DNA of 64,000 nucleotides from Lysobacter sp. Root76 (GCF_001428685.1 NZ_LMIK01000001.1:1048464-1112463); one strand, 5' to 3'. Shown: positions 1-8,793, counted from the first letter of the stretch. Numbers and translations are program-made. The notes: a model not told the origin generated them from the letters alone.

Positions 1-502
1 CCGCGCGCACCGCGTTGAGTCCGTACAGGCGCAGCTCCAGATCGCGCGCGCGACGCGGCGCGGCCTCGGCCTGCAGCTGCGCTTCGTCCAGGCGCTCGCC
101 GACCTGGTAACCCTGAGCGTCGTCGCGCGGCGGACGCGAAGGCCGCGCATGCTCGCTGCGCGGGTGTTCGCTGCGCGGATGCACGGCACCGCTGCGCTCG
201 GCGCCGCGCGGCGCCTGCGGTGCGCGCTCGCGCCAGGGCGTGTCGCGGCCGCGCGCGGGCTCGCCGCCGCGGTTGCGATCTTCGTTGCGCGGGTTGCGGT
301 CGTCGCCGCGACCGGCCCAGGGACCGGCGTTGCCCGGTTCGCGCGGGCCACGTTCTGGTGTCGCACGCTCGGGTCTCGCACGCTCGCCAGGGCGATCGTC
401 GGTGCGTTCGCGGCCGGGCCTGCGTTCGTCGCCTGCGCCTTCGCGCCGCCAGGGATCGCCGCCGCCGGGCGGGCGCGGACCACGGGGAGGATCACGGCGC
501 AT
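1..502 (-). CDS. TrmH/SpoU-family RNA 2'-O-methyltransferase, N-terminal part (cut by window edge)
   Basis: Reading leftwards from the ATG at 502, about 167 residues are visible before the window ends. The first ~140 are low-complexity and rich in Arg, Pro, Glu and Gly (for example repeated HPRSEH-type units), so they are probably disordered. They are followed by RDLELRLYGLNAVRAR, which matches the start of the SpoU substrate-binding domain (typically YGxNAVxA) that precedes the knotted SAM-binding domain. Known members 2'-O-methylate rRNA or tRNA. The start overlaps the end of the upstream GNAT gene by 11 bases, suggesting translational coupling. The catalytic domain lies outside the window, so the exact RNA target cannot be judged. 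Confidence 0.7.
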   Translation of the reverse strand, partial: MRRDPPRGPRPPGGGDPWRREGAGDERRPGRERTDDRPGERARPERATPERGPREPGNAGPWAGRGDDRNPRNEDRNRGGEPARGRDTPWRERAPQAPRGAERSGAVHPRSEHPRSEHARPSRPPRDDAQGYQVGERLDEAQLQAEAAPRRARDLELRLYGLNAVRA

Positions 503-1052
503 CTTGCAGACTCCTTCTCACCTTGGCGAACACACGCAGATCGTGCAGTTCGCCGTACTTGACCACGGCGCAGCGTTGCGCGCCCTCTTCGATAAAACCG
601 TTCTTCAGCAACACCCGCGCCGAGGCCGGATTGCTGTCCAGCACCGTCGCGAACAGGCGGTGCAGGCCGAGCTCGCCCATCACCCAGGGCGCGAACGCGC
701 CGACTACCCGCGTCATCAAGCCGCCGTTCCAGTGCGCGCGGCCCAGCCAATAGCCCAGCTCGGCGCCGTAGCCGCGTTCGCCCTGCCCCGGCCGCACGCC
801 GATGCCGCCGCAGGCACGGCCGCCGACCTCGATGGCGTAGACCGGATCGTCGAAGCTCACCACTTCGCCGGCCAGGAAACGTTCGCCGTCGTCGCGCGTG
901 TACGGGTGCGGGAAGCGGTCGCTGACGCCGCGCGCGACCTGGGCGTCGTCGGCGTGCGCGAGCAGGCTGTCGAGGTCGTCGCCGCGCCACCGGCGCAGGA
1001 TGTAGCCCGCGCCCGTCGGAGGCGGGCCATGGCGGCTGGAGGCGCGGTTCAT
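492..1052 (-). CDS. GNAT-family N-acetyltransferase
   Basis: A 186-residue cytoplasmic protein with the RimJ/RimL-type layout. It opens with a YILRRWRGDD segment, has a central G-YGAELGYWLG strand-turn (β4-β5) and an acetyl-CoA loop region (AHWNGGLMT), and ends with the NPASARVLLKNGFIEEG motif typical of this subgroup. Such enzymes transfer acetyl groups from acetyl-CoA to protein N-termini or small amines; the substrate cannot be read from sequence. The stop lies inside the start region of the downstream RNA methyltransferase gene (11-base overlap), so the two are probably co-translated. A second, distinct RimJ-like GNAT is at 13146-13730. Confidence 0.85.
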   Translation of the reverse strand: MNRASSRHGPPPTGAGYILRRWRGDDLDSLLAHADDAQVARGVSDRFPHPYTRDDGERFLAGEVVSFDDPVYAIEVGGRACGGIGVRPGQGERGYGAELGYWLGRAHWNGGLMTRVVGAFAPWVMGELGLHRLFATVLDSNPASARVLLKNGFIEEGAQRCAVVKYGELHDLRVFAKVRRSLQDAP

Positions 1053-1142
1053 GCCGCTAGCCTAATACGCCCGCGCTCCGGCGCAAATCGAAATACGCGA
1101 CGGCGGCGGCGGGAGCGGCGCAAACCGCTCCCGCGCAGCGGA

Positions 1143-4100
1143 TCAGGCGTGACCGCCGGCCTGCGGGGTCTCGCGCTCCAGCTTCTCCAACTCGTGCGCG
1201 ACCGCTTCCGGCGACTGGGTGTACTTGGCCAGCAGCACGTAGAACGCGGGCACGATGAACAGCGACAGCAGGGTCGAGAACGACACGCCGAAGATCACCA
1301 CCACGCCGATGGTCGCGCGGCTGGCCGAGCCCGGACCGCCGGCTAGCACCAGCGGCAGCGCACCGACCACGGTCGCGATCGAGGTCATCAGGATCGGACG
1401 CAGGCGCACCGCCGCGGACTCGACGATCGCCTCGTGGATCTTGCGGCCCTCGTCGCGCAACTGGTTGGCGAACTCGACGATCAGGATGCCGTTCTTCGCC
1501 GCCAGGCCGACCAGCATGACGATGCCGATCTGGCTGAACAGGTTGAGCGTGCCGCCGGTGACGGCCAGGCCGATCAATGCGCCGAGCACGCCCAAGGGCA
1601 CGGTCAGCATGATCACGAACGGGTGGATGAAGCTCTCGAACTGCGCGGCCAGCACCAGATACACCACCAGCAGGGCCAGGGCGAAAGTCAGCAGCACCGC
1701 GCCGCCGGCAGCCTGGTACTCGCGCGATTCGCCCTTCCAGTCGATCTGGGCCTGGTCCGGCAACTCCTCGCGCACGGCCTGGTTGAGCCAGGTGATGGCC
1801 TCGCCCATGCGATAGCCCGGCGTCAGGCCCGCGCTGATCGTGATCGAACGCAGGCGGTTGAAGCGGTTGAGGCTGCCGGGTTCGGCCAGTTCCTGCAGCG
1901 TGACCAGGTTCGACAGCGGCACCAGCGCGCCGTCGCGCGCGCGCACCTGGATCGCGGCCAGATCGGCCGGCGAAGCGCGCAGGGCCTTGTCGGACTGCAC
2001 GATCACGTCGTACTCCTCGCCGTTCTGGACGAAGGTGGTGACGCGGCGCGAACCCATCATGGTTTCCAGCGCGTGGCCGATATCGGTCACGCTGACGCCG
2101 AGGTCGGCGGCGCGCTGGCGGTCGATCTCGACCCGCATCTGCGGCCGGGTTTCCTTGTAGTCCGAATCGGCGGAGAAGAAACCGGGGTTCTTCTCGATGC
2201 GCGCGAGCAGCTTGTCGCGCCACTGCGCCAGCTCGGCGTACTCGGGACCGCCGAGCACGATCTGGATCGGCTGGCCGCGCGTGCGCACCAGGCCGCCGCC
2301 GACTTGCGGCAGCGCGCGCACGCCGGTGAGCTGGCCGAGCTCGGCGCGCAGGCTGTCGGCGACGTCGGCGGTGCTGACGTCGCGCTTGTCCCAGTCCTGC
2401 AGGAACACCGCGATGCGGCCGGTGTGCATTTCCTCGCTGGCGCCGAAGCCGCCGGGCACGCGCGGGTTGTAGCGCTGGATGGTCTTGTCCGGGCCGACGT
2501 GCGCGGCGACGATCTTCTCGACCTGCTGCACCTGCTTGACCGTGTAATCGAAGCCGGCGCCCTCAGGGCCGAGGATCGAGATCTGGAACGCGCCGCGGTC
2601 TTCCGGCGGCGCCAGTTCCGAGGGCACGTAACGGAACAGGCCGTAGCTCAAGCCGATCGCGACCAGCATCAGCACGCCGAACAGCCAGGGGCGCTCGACG
2701 CTGCGGTCGAGCCAGCGCCGGTAGCGATCGCTGACGCCGTCCAGGCGCGCGTTGACCCAACGGTTGATCGGGTTGGATTTCTCGTCCTTGTGCGGGCGCA
2801 CCAGCTTGGACGACATCATCGGCGTCAGGGTCAGGGCGACGAAGGCCGAGATCGCGACCGCGCCGGCCAGCGCCACCGACAACTCGCGGAACAGGCGCCC
2901 GGTGTTGCCTTCCATGAAGCCCACCGGCAGGAACACCGCCACCAGCACCGCGGTCGTCGCGATCACCGCGAACGCGACCTGCTTGGTGCCGCGCGCGGCC
3001 GCGACCAGTTTGGGTTCGCCCAGGTCGGCGCGGCGCTGGATGTTCTCCAGCACCACGATCGCGTCGTCGACCACCAGGCCGATGCACAGCACCAGCGCGA
3101 GCAGGGTCAACAGGTTGATCGAGAAGCCGAACAGGTACAGCGGAATGAACGCGGCGATCAGGCACACCGGCACCGTCACCGCCGGAATCAGCGCGGCGCG
3201 GAAACTGCCCAGAAACAGCCAGATCACGATCAGCACCAGCACGATCGCTTCGGCCAGGGTGTGATAGACGCGCTCCACCGCCGATTCGATGAACACCGTG
3301 GTGTCGAAGGCGACGAAGATGTCGGTGCCCTGCGGCAGCGACGGACGGATGGTGTCGGCGGCCTTGCGCACCGCCAGCGCCACGTCGAGGCTGTTCGCGG
3401 TCGAGGTCTTGACGATGCCCAGGCCGATGTTGGGCTCGCCGTTGCTGCGGTAGTAGGCGCGGCGCTCGGCCGAGTCGAGCTGGATCTTGGCGACGTCGCC
3501 CAGGCGCACCACGTAGCCGTCGGCGCCTTTGCGCAGCGGAATCTGGGCGAAGTCCTCGGGCTTCTGGTAGCTGCGCGCCACGCGCAGGGTGAAGTCGCGC
3601 GATTCGGATTCGATCCGGCCGGCCGGCAGCTCGACGTTCTCGGCGCGCAGCGCGGCCTCGACCTCGTTGACGGTGATGTCGCGCGCGGCCAGGGCGTCGC
3701 GGTCCAGCCAGATCCGCATCGCGTAGCGCTGCTGGCCGCCGATGCGGACCTGGGCCACGCCGTCCACCGACGACAGGCGATCGACGACGTAGCGCTCCGC
3801 GTAGTCGGACAGCTGCAGCGTGTCCATCTGCTTGGAGCTCATGTTGAGCCAGATGATCGGGTCGGCGTCGCTCTCGACCTTCTCGATCTGCGGCGGATCG
3901 GCTTCTTCGGGCAGGCGATTGGTGACGCGGCTGACCGCGTCGCGCACATCGTTGGCCGCGGCCTCGATCTCGCGCTGCAGGGTGAACTCGATGCTGATCG
4001 AGGCGCGTCCGTTGACGCTGCGCGACTCGATGGTCTCGATGCCCTCGATGCCGGCCAGGGCATCCTCGAGCACCTGGGTGATGCGGGTTTCGACCACCGC

Positions 4101-4268
4101 CGCCGAGGCGCCGGGATAGGTCACGTCGACCGAGACGATGGGCGGATCGATCGCCGGCAGTTCGCGCAGGGTCAGGCGCGAGAACGCCATCACGCCCAGG
4201 GTGATCAGCAGCAGGCTCATCACGGTGGCGAACACCGGACGGCGGATCGAGAGATCGGACAGATTCAT
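1143..4268 (-). CDS. RND multidrug efflux transporter permease (HAE1 family)
   Basis: A 1041-residue inner-membrane pump, normal length for HAE1 RND permeases (about 1030-1050). It begins with NLSDLSIRRPVFATVMS, the usual N-terminus with TM1. TM4 carries the proton-relay pair in VVDDAIVVLEN (D401, D402). The two large periplasmic loops and the second TM bundle follow (PILMTSIATVVGALPL near the end). It uses the proton gradient to expel drugs or lipophilic compounds through a tripartite channel. The gene starts 49 bases after the periplasmic adaptor gene, so the two form an operon. No TolC-type outer-membrane factor is encoded beside them, so a separately encoded channel must be used. The substrate is unknown. 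Confidence 0.95.
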   Translation of the reverse strand: MNLSDLSIRRPVFATVMSLLLITLGVMAFSRLTLRELPAIDPPIVSVDVTYPGASAAVVETRITQVLEDALAGIEGIETIESRSVNGRASISIEFTLQREIEAAANDVRDAVSRVTNRLPEEADPPQIEKVESDADPIIWLNMSSKQMDTLQLSDYAERYVVDRLSSVDGVAQVRIGGQQRYAMRIWLDRDALAARDITVNEVEAALRAENVELPAGRIESESRDFTLRVARSYQKPEDFAQIPLRKGADGYVVRLGDVAKIQLDSAERRAYYRSNGEPNIGLGIVKTSTANSLDVALAVRKAADTIRPSLPQGTDIFVAFDTTVFIESAVERVYHTLAEAIVLVLIVIWLFLGSFRAALIPAVTVPVCLIAAFIPLYLFGFSINLLTLLALVLCIGLVVDDAIVVLENIQRRADLGEPKLVAAARGTKQVAFAVIATTAVLVAVFLPVGFMEGNTGRLFRELSVALAGAVAISAFVALTLTPMMSSKLVRPHKDEKSNPINRWVNARLDGVSDRYRRWLDRSVERPWLFGVLMLVAIGLSYGLFRYVPSELAPPEDRGAFQISILGPEGAGFDYTVKQVQQVEKIVAAHVGPDKTIQRYNPRVPGGFGASEEMHTGRIAVFLQDWDKRDVSTADVADSLRAELGQLTGVRALPQVGGGLVRTRGQPIQIVLGGPEYAELAQWRDKLLARIEKNPGFFSADSDYKETRPQMRVEIDRQRAADLGVSVTDIGHALETMMGSRRVTTFVQNGEEYDVIVQSDKALRASPADLAAIQVRARDGALVPLSNLVTLQELAEPGSLNRFNRLRSITISAGLTPGYRMGEAITWLNQAVREELPDQAQIDWKGESREYQAAGGAVLLTFALALLVVYLVLAAQFESFIHPFVIMLTVPLGVLGALIGLAVTGGTLNLFSQIGIVMLVGLAAKNGILIVEFANQLRDEGRKIHEAIVESAAVRLRPILMTSIATVVGALPLVLAGGPGSASRATIGVVVIFGVSFSTLLSLFIVPAFYVLLAKYTQSPEAVAHELEKLERETPQAGGHA

Positions 4269-4317
4269 CGTCGCTCAGCCCTGCACTGCGGCGTTAGCGG
4301 ACAGCCGATGCGCGCGC

Positions 4318-5415
4318 TCAGCCATTGGCGCCGCCCTTCGCGGCCGCGGCCGGCTTGGCGCCGCCCTCGGCCACCTTGCTGCCGGCGCGCAGCTTGCCGG
4401 TGCCGTCGATCACGACACGGTCGCCGGCCTTCAGGCCTTCGACGATCTCGGCCAGGCCTTCGCGGCGGGTGCCGATCTTGACGTCGGCGCGCTCGACCGT
4501 GCTGTCGGGCTTGACCCGATACACGAACGAGTCGTTGCCGACCTGGACCACGGCGATCTCCGGGATCAGCAAGGCCTGGCGCTGCGGACGTTCCAGGGTG
4601 ATCTGCACCAGCATGCCCGGCCGCAGCGCGCGGTCGCCGTTGGCGAAGTCGCCGCGCACGGTGATCGCGCGCGTGGCCGGATCGACGCGCGCGTCGACGG
4701 TGCTGACCTGGCCTTCGAAGGCGCGGCCCGGATACGCGGCGCTGGTGCCGCTCACGCGCTGGCCGACGGCGATGTTGGCCAGCAGGGTTTCCGGCACCGG
4801 GAAATCGACGTAGACGCGCGCGGTGTCGTCCAGGGTCGCGATCGGCGTGCCCGGCGTCACCAGCGAACCCGGGCTGACCTGACGGATGCCGAGCACGCCG
4901 CTGAACGGTGCGCGGATCACCCGGTTGTCGAGATCGGCGGCCATCTGCGCCACGCGCGCGCGCGCCGCGTCGCGGGTGGCGCGCTGCGTGTCCAGCGCCG
5001 AGCGCGCGATCAACTGCTGCGCAGCCAGTTCGGTCTGACGCTGGTACAGGCTCTCGGCCTCCTTGGCGGTGGCCTGCGCCTGTTCCAGCGAAGCCTGCTG
5101 CACTTGCCCGGTCAGGGTGATCAGCGGCGCGCCCGCGGCGACCACGTCGCCGCTGTCGAAATGCACGCGCTGCACGGTCTCGCTGACCTTGGCGGTGACG
5201 GTCACCGATTCGCGCGCCTTGACGTTGCCCAGCGCCTGCACGGTGTCGTTCCACGGCCGCAGCGCGGCCGCCTGGATCGTGACCGGCACCGGCCGGTCGC
5301 CGCCGCCGCCCTGCTGGCGTTCCTCGCCCTTGCTGCAGGCCGCTACGGCCAGAACGACGACGAGCGCGCAGCTGGCGCGGAAGCAAGCTGCACGGAATCC
5401 GGGGGCAAGGCGCAT
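4318..5415 (-). CDS. RND efflux periplasmic adaptor (membrane fusion lipoprotein)
   Basis: 365 residues from the ATG at 5415. This start is preferred over upstream in-frame starts because it places a lipoprotein signal at the N-terminus, with hydrophobic ASCALVVVLAVAAC ending in a lipobox Cys. Next come the HlyD-like lipoyl half-motifs (VTAKVSETVQRVHFDSGDVV and VIRAPFSGVLGIRQVSPGS), an α-helical hairpin rich in Ala, Glu and Gln, and the β-barrel and membrane-proximal domains (AYPGRAFEGQVSTVDARVDP). The protein is anchored in the inner membrane and bridges the downstream RND pump to an outer-membrane channel. It is the first gene of the pair. A long gap toward the divergent cysK (5415-5705) holds the presumed promoters. 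Confidence 0.93.
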   Translation of the reverse strand: MRLAPGFRAACFRASCALVVVLAVAACSKGEERQQGGGGDRPVPVTIQAAALRPWNDTVQALGNVKARESVTVTAKVSETVQRVHFDSGDVVAAGAPLITLTGQVQQASLEQAQATAKEAESLYQRQTELAAQQLIARSALDTQRATRDAARARVAQMAADLDNRVIRAPFSGVLGIRQVSPGSLVTPGTPIATLDDTARVYVDFPVPETLLANIAVGQRVSGTSAAYPGRAFEGQVSTVDARVDPATRAITVRGDFANGDRALRPGMLVQITLERPQRQALLIPEIAVVQVGNDSFVYRVKPDSTVERADVKIGTRREGLAEIVEGLKAGDRVVIDGTGKLRAGSKVAEGGAKPAAAAKGGANG

Positions 5416-5704
5416 GCGGTTCTCTGAACGGGAAACACGGAAGGGAGGCTGGACGCGCGGCCGCGACAGGCGCGCAAAGGCCCAGCCGGGCGATTCTAGC
5501 GGCCCTGCGTTAACGTTCGCGTGGGCCATTGGTTGACGCCGCGGGCCTGCGTGGCCGGCCCGCGCCGCCCAGCGCGTGTAAGGTTTGCCGAATGTGGCGG
5601 GTCGCGAGCCGGACCCGCATCGGGTCGGAGATCGTCCGCGGCGGTCGCCCGCCCCGTTCGCCTCCCCCATCCTCCTCCCGTCCCCCACTCAGGAGCCGCC
5701 GAAC

Positions 5705-6661
5705 ATGATTTACGACAGCATTCTCGACACGATAGGCCGCACGCCGATCGTGCGGCTGCATCGCATCGCCCCCGCCCACGTCACCCTGTACGCCAAGGTC
5801 GAATCCTTCAATCCCGGCGGCTCGGTCAAGGACCGCCTCGCCATCGCGATCATTCTCGACGCCGAGGCGCGCGGCCTGCTCAAGCCCGGCGACACCGTGA
5901 TCGAAGCGACCTCCGGCAACACCGGCGTGGCCCTGGCGATGGTCTGCGCCTCGCGCGGTTACCACTTCGTGGCGACGATGTCGGAAACCTTCTCGGTCGA
6001 GCGCCGCAAATTGATGCGCGCCTACGGCGCCAAGGTGATCCTGACGCCGGCCGCCGAGCGCGGCAGCGGCATGGTCCGGCGCGCCGAGGAACTGGCCAAA
6101 CAGCACGGCTGGTTCCTGGCCCGCCAGTTCCAGAATCCGGCCAACCCGGCCTACCACCGCCAGACCACCGCCGCGGAAATCCTGCAGGACTTCGCCGGCC
6201 GCAGGCTCGACCATTTCGTCACCGGTTGGGGCACCGGCGGCACCCTGACCGGGGTCGGCGAGATGCTCAAGCTGGCGCGGCCGGAGGTGCGCGTGACCGT
6301 GTCCGAACCGGCCGGCGCGGCCCTGCTCAGCGGCAAGGAGTGGCAACCGCACAAGATCCAGGGCTGGACCCCCGACTTCGTGCCGGAAGTGCTCAACCCT
6401 CAGGCCGCCGACGCGATCCTGCCGGTCGAGGACATGCTCGCGCGCGACACCGCGCGCCGGCTCGCCGCCGAGGAAGGCGTGTTCGTCGGCATTTCCGCAG
6501 GCGCGACCGCGGCCGCGGCGCTGGAAGTCGCCAAGACCGCGGCCCCGGGCGCGGTGATCCTGGCGATGCTGCCCGACACCGGCGAGCGCTATCTCAGCAC
6601 GCTGCTGTTCGAAGGCGTCAACGAAGGTTCCGACGACGAGTGGCTGGCCGGCCTGTCCTGA
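5705..6661 (+). CDS. cysK: Cysteine synthase A (O-acetylserine sulfhydrylase)
   Basis: 318 residues, the usual CysK/CysM size. It makes L-cysteine from O-acetylserine and sulfide using pyridoxal phosphate. K42 in NPGGSVKDR is the PLP lysine. EATSGNTGVALA binds the substrate carboxylate, and the phosphate-binding glycine loop is GTGGTLTG. The ATG at 5705 is chosen because AGGAG (5691-5695) lies nine bases upstream; an earlier in-frame start would add an Arg/Pro-rich stretch absent from the family. The last ~40 residues include VILAMLPDTGERYLST, typical of CysK. The gene is transcribed alone, divergent from the efflux operon. Confidence 0.95.
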   Translation: MIYDSILDTIGRTPIVRLHRIAPAHVTLYAKVESFNPGGSVKDRLAIAIILDAEARGLLKPGDTVIEATSGNTGVALAMVCASRGYHFVATMSETFSVERRKLMRAYGAKVILTPAAERGSGMVRRAEELAKQHGWFLARQFQNPANPAYHRQTTAAEILQDFAGRRLDHFVTGWGTGGTLTGVGEMLKLARPEVRVTVSEPAGAALLSGKEWQPHKIQGWTPDFVPEVLNPQAADAILPVEDMLARDTARRLAAEEGVFVGISAGATAAAALEVAKTAAPGAVILAMLPDTGERYLSTLLFEGVNEGSDDEWLAGLS

Positions 6662-6665
6662 GCGC

Positions 6666-6914
6666 GTGAGCCCGTCGGCCCGCAACCTGCTGCCGTCCAA
6701 CGCCGCGCCCCTGGTCGCAGCGTTGGCGCTGCACTGGAGCGTGGGCAGGCTGCTGTGGACGTACTGGATCCAGAGCGTGATCGTCGGCTACTACGCGCGG
6801 CGACGCATGCCGTCGCTGCGCGAGTGCGGCGGGCGACGAGGAAACGTGAGCGCGGGTCGCACTGCACGGATCTGCGCTTCGCGACCCCGCACTTCGCAAA
6901 CTCGCGCTTCATAG
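6666..6914 (+). pseudogene. Remnant of a DUF6498-like membrane protein (N-terminal end only)
   Basis: Five bases after cysK, a GTG-started frame encodes SPSARNLLPSNAAPLVAA, then LHWSVGRLLWTYWIQSVIVG, then YYARRRM. This resembles the N-terminus of DUF6498 membrane proteins, where a tryptophan-rich first helix is followed by a YWxExVxxG helix. After about 47 residues the frame turns into Arg/Ser-rich sequence with no membrane character and runs into the inverted repeat at 6912-6994. I read this as a gene cut after its first helices. The family assignment is from memory of the pattern and is tentative. A small intact peptide is the alternative. Confidence 0.45.
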
Positions 6915-6994
6915 GGTGCGGTGAGCGCAACGAGCCGCATCGATAACGGTGTGCCTCGCGGCCAGATGCGGTTCGCTGCGCTCAGTGCATCCTA
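6912..6994. repeat. Inverted intergenic repeat, TAGGATGCGGTGAGCG type
   Basis: Two 30-base arms, 6912-6941 and 6965-6994, are imperfect inverted copies around a 23-base centre. The arms share the core GCG(G/C)TGAGCGCA(A/G)CGA(G/A)CCGCATC. A close copy of the right arm, in the same orientation, is at 13966-13995. Family-wide intergenic repeats of this kind can form long hairpins in RNA. It separates the truncated frame at 6666 from the convergent gene ending at 7035. Confidence 0.7.
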
Positions 6995-7034
6995 GGGCGA
7001 GGGTTGCGGCCGCCGTTGCGCAGCGACGCAGACG

Positions 7035-7565
7035 TTACAACCAGCCCGCGTCCCAAACGTAGACGATCAGGGCGAGGGCCACCGCCAGCAGCGCGAACAC
7101 CACCACTCGGCGGTCGCTGTCGTCGTGCTGCACGGTCGGCGGGCGTACGGTCGCAGCTGTGATCGGGCGGGTCGTAGCGGCATTGCCCGAACGCATCGTC
7201 GCCGCGGCCTTCGCATGCCCATGGATGTGCGCTTCGACCCGCTCCTTGGCGGTGCGCAGGTCCATGCCGGACTGGTGCAGAACCTTGATCGCCTCGATGG
7301 TCTTGCCCTGCGACAGCGCCAGCAACGCGGCCGCGGGCAGGCCGCCGTGCGCCGATGGCGCCGACCCCGGGCTCGACGCGGGCTTGATCACGCTCGCGCT
7401 GGGCAGCGGCCGGCTGTCGCGCCAGGCCTCCACCGCTTCCTTGGCCAGACGCAGCTCGATCTTGCCGTTGCTGTCGCGCACCAGTTTGATCGCCGCGATC
7501 AGATCGCCGCGCGCGACCGCCGCAGCGGCCTCGGGGGAAATCGCGACCTTCTTCGACTCGGCCAT
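7035..7565 (-). CDS. Tail-anchored protein with two ribosomal L7/L12 C-terminal-like repeats
   Basis: 176 residues from the ATG at 7565, which has AGGAGG eight bases upstream. A start 18 bases earlier would overlap that ribosome-binding site. Two similar segments are visible: AVARGDLIAAIKLVRDSNGK-IELRLAKEAVEAW near residues 15-50, and ALSQGKTIEAIKVLHQSGMD-LRTAKERVEAH near 82-115. Both follow the pattern of the L7/L12 C-terminal domain (hydrophobic I-AIK-LR, short turn, LK-AK-xVE). A Ser/Pro-rich linker joins them. The C-terminus is a single hydrophobic helix (VVVFALLAVALALIVYVW) with almost nothing after it, so the protein is probably anchored in the inner membrane with the repeats in the cytoplasm. 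The function is unknown. Confidence 0.8.
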   Translation of the reverse strand: MAESKKVAISPEAAAAVARGDLIAAIKLVRDSNGKIELRLAKEAVEAWRDSRPLPSASVIKPASSPGSAPSAHGGLPAAALLALSQGKTIEAIKVLHQSGMDLRTAKERVEAHIHGHAKAAATMRSGNAATTRPITAATVRPPTVQHDDSDRRVVVFALLAVALALIVYVWDAGWL

Positions 7566-7573
7566 GCTCGCTG

Positions 7574-7579
7574 CCTCCT
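7574..7579 (-). promoter_or_regulatory. Strong Shine-Dalgarno deciding the start at 7565
   Basis: The minus strand reads AGGAGG here, eight bases before the ATG at 7565. It sits inside the frame that would begin at 7583, which argues against that earlier start. Confidence 0.75.
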
Positions 7580-7730
7580 GCATCGACTGCGGTCAGTCTA
7601 CCCGGCTTTGGCGCGCCGCCGATCTAGCTAAATGGCGTTAGCCGGAGGCCGAAACGCTGCCCTCTCCCCACCCCTCTTCCGCTCGGCGGGAGCGGGGTCG
7701 GCTAAGGGCCGGCGCGAACCCCGGAAACGA

Positions 7731-7755
7731 AAACGCCGGCGCAAGGCCGGCGTTT
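7731..7755 (-). terminator. Rho-independent terminator of fba
   Basis: A perfect 10-bp stem (AAACGCCGGC, 7731-7740, with GCCGGCGTTT, 7746-7755) and a 5-base loop. On the minus strand it is followed by TTTTCGTTT. It lies 28 bases past the aldolase stop. Confidence 0.85.
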
Positions 7756-7782
7756 CCGCTGAGTCGAGTCGTGCTGCGCGAT

Positions 7783-8793
7783 TTACGCGGCCGACTGCCA
7801 CTGGCCGAGCGCGGCAAGGCCGTTGTCGCGGGCGCGCGCGAACACGGTCTGCTGCGCCGACGCGACGTTGTTGACCAGGTCCTGCGACCACAACTTGAGC
7901 GCGGCCGACTGCATGGCGCGGCCGTAGGAGAACGACAGCGGCCACGGATTCGGGCCCATGCGGTTCATCGCATCCAGGTGCGCGGTCGCGTCCTCGTCGG
8001 ACTGGCCGCCCGAGAGGAACACGATGCCCGGCAGGATCGCCGGCACGGTCGACTTCAGGCACTGCAGGGTCGCCGCGGCGACTTCCTCGACGCTGGCCTG
8101 CTCGTCGCTGGTGGTGCCCGGCAGCACCATCGAGGCCTTCAGGATCGTGCCCTCGAGCATCACGCTCTGCTCGTACAGCGCGCCGAACAGCGAACGCAGC
8201 ACGACCTCGGTGACTTCGAAGCAGGCGTCGATGTCGTGGCTGCCGTCCATGATCACTTCCGGCTCGACCATCGGCACCAGGCCCTGCTCCTGGCAGAGCG
8301 CGGCGTAGCGCGCCAGGGCGTGGCTGTTGGCTTCGATGCAGGTGCCCGACGGGATGTCGTCGCCGATGTTGATGACCGCGCGCCACTTGGCGAAGCGGGC
8401 GCCGAGCTTGTAGTACTCCTCCAGGCGCGCGCGCAGGCCGTCCAGGCCTTCGGTGACCACTTCGCCCGGGAAGCCGGCGAGCGGCTGCGGGCCCTTGTCG
8501 ACCTTGATGCCCGGAATGATGCCGTTGTCGGCCATCAGCTTGGTGAACGGCACGCCGGACTTGGTCGACTGGCGGATGGTTTCGTCGTACAGGATCGCGC
8601 CGGAGATGTAGTCGCCCAGCTTGGGCGTGCTCAGCAGCAGCTCGCGGTAGGCGCGGCGGTTCTCTTCGCTGTTCTCGATGCCCACGCCGGCGAAGCGCTT
8701 GGCGATGGTGTTGTTGGACTCATCGATGGCGATGATGCCCTTGCCCGCGGCGACCATGGCCTGGGCGGTTTCGGCAAGCTGTTCGATGCTCAT
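7783..8793 (-). CDS. fba: Class I fructose-bisphosphate aldolase
   Basis: 336 residues, the length of the animal/plant-type class I aldolase found in Xanthomonadaceae. It cleaves fructose 1,6-bisphosphate to glyceraldehyde 3-phosphate and dihydroxyacetone phosphate through a Schiff base and needs no metal. The N-terminal signature GKGIIAIDESNNTIAKRF is intact, and WRAVINIG is the strand with catalytic residues. The Schiff-base lysine is K219 in EGTILKASMVLPG, where the common form is LLKPNMV, so the two residues after the lysine differ. VFLSGGQSDEDAT is the C-terminal phosphate-binding loop. The gene has its own terminator. It is the last of five central-carbon genes on this strand in the window. 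Confidence 0.95.
   Translation of the reverse strand: MSIEQLAETAQAMVAAGKGIIAIDESNNTIAKRFAGVGIENSEENRRAYRELLLSTPKLGDYISGAILYDETIRQSTKSGVPFTKLMADNGIIPGIKVDKGPQPLAGFPGEVVTEGLDGLRARLEEYYKLGARFAKWRAVINIGDDIPSGTCIEANSHALARYAALCQEQGLVPMVEPEVIMDGSHDIDACFEVTEVVLRSLFGALYEQSVMLEGTILKASMVLPGTTSDEQASVEEVAAATLQCLKSTVPAILPGIVFLSGGQSDEDATAHLDAMNRMGPNPWPLSFSYGRAMQSAALKLWSQDLVNNVASAQQTVFARARDNGLAALGQWQSAA

Noticed and set aside
1434-4481. Open plus-strand frame of ~1000 codons opposite the RND permease
   Set aside because: It mirrors the RND gene codon by codon and its translation is Gln/His/Asp/Arg-rich with no domain. This is a normal artefact of high-GC coding sequence.
1143-5415. Antibiotic-resistance island
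   Set aside because: A plain chromosomal RND pair without mobile-element signs or a linked regulator; composition matches its surroundings.
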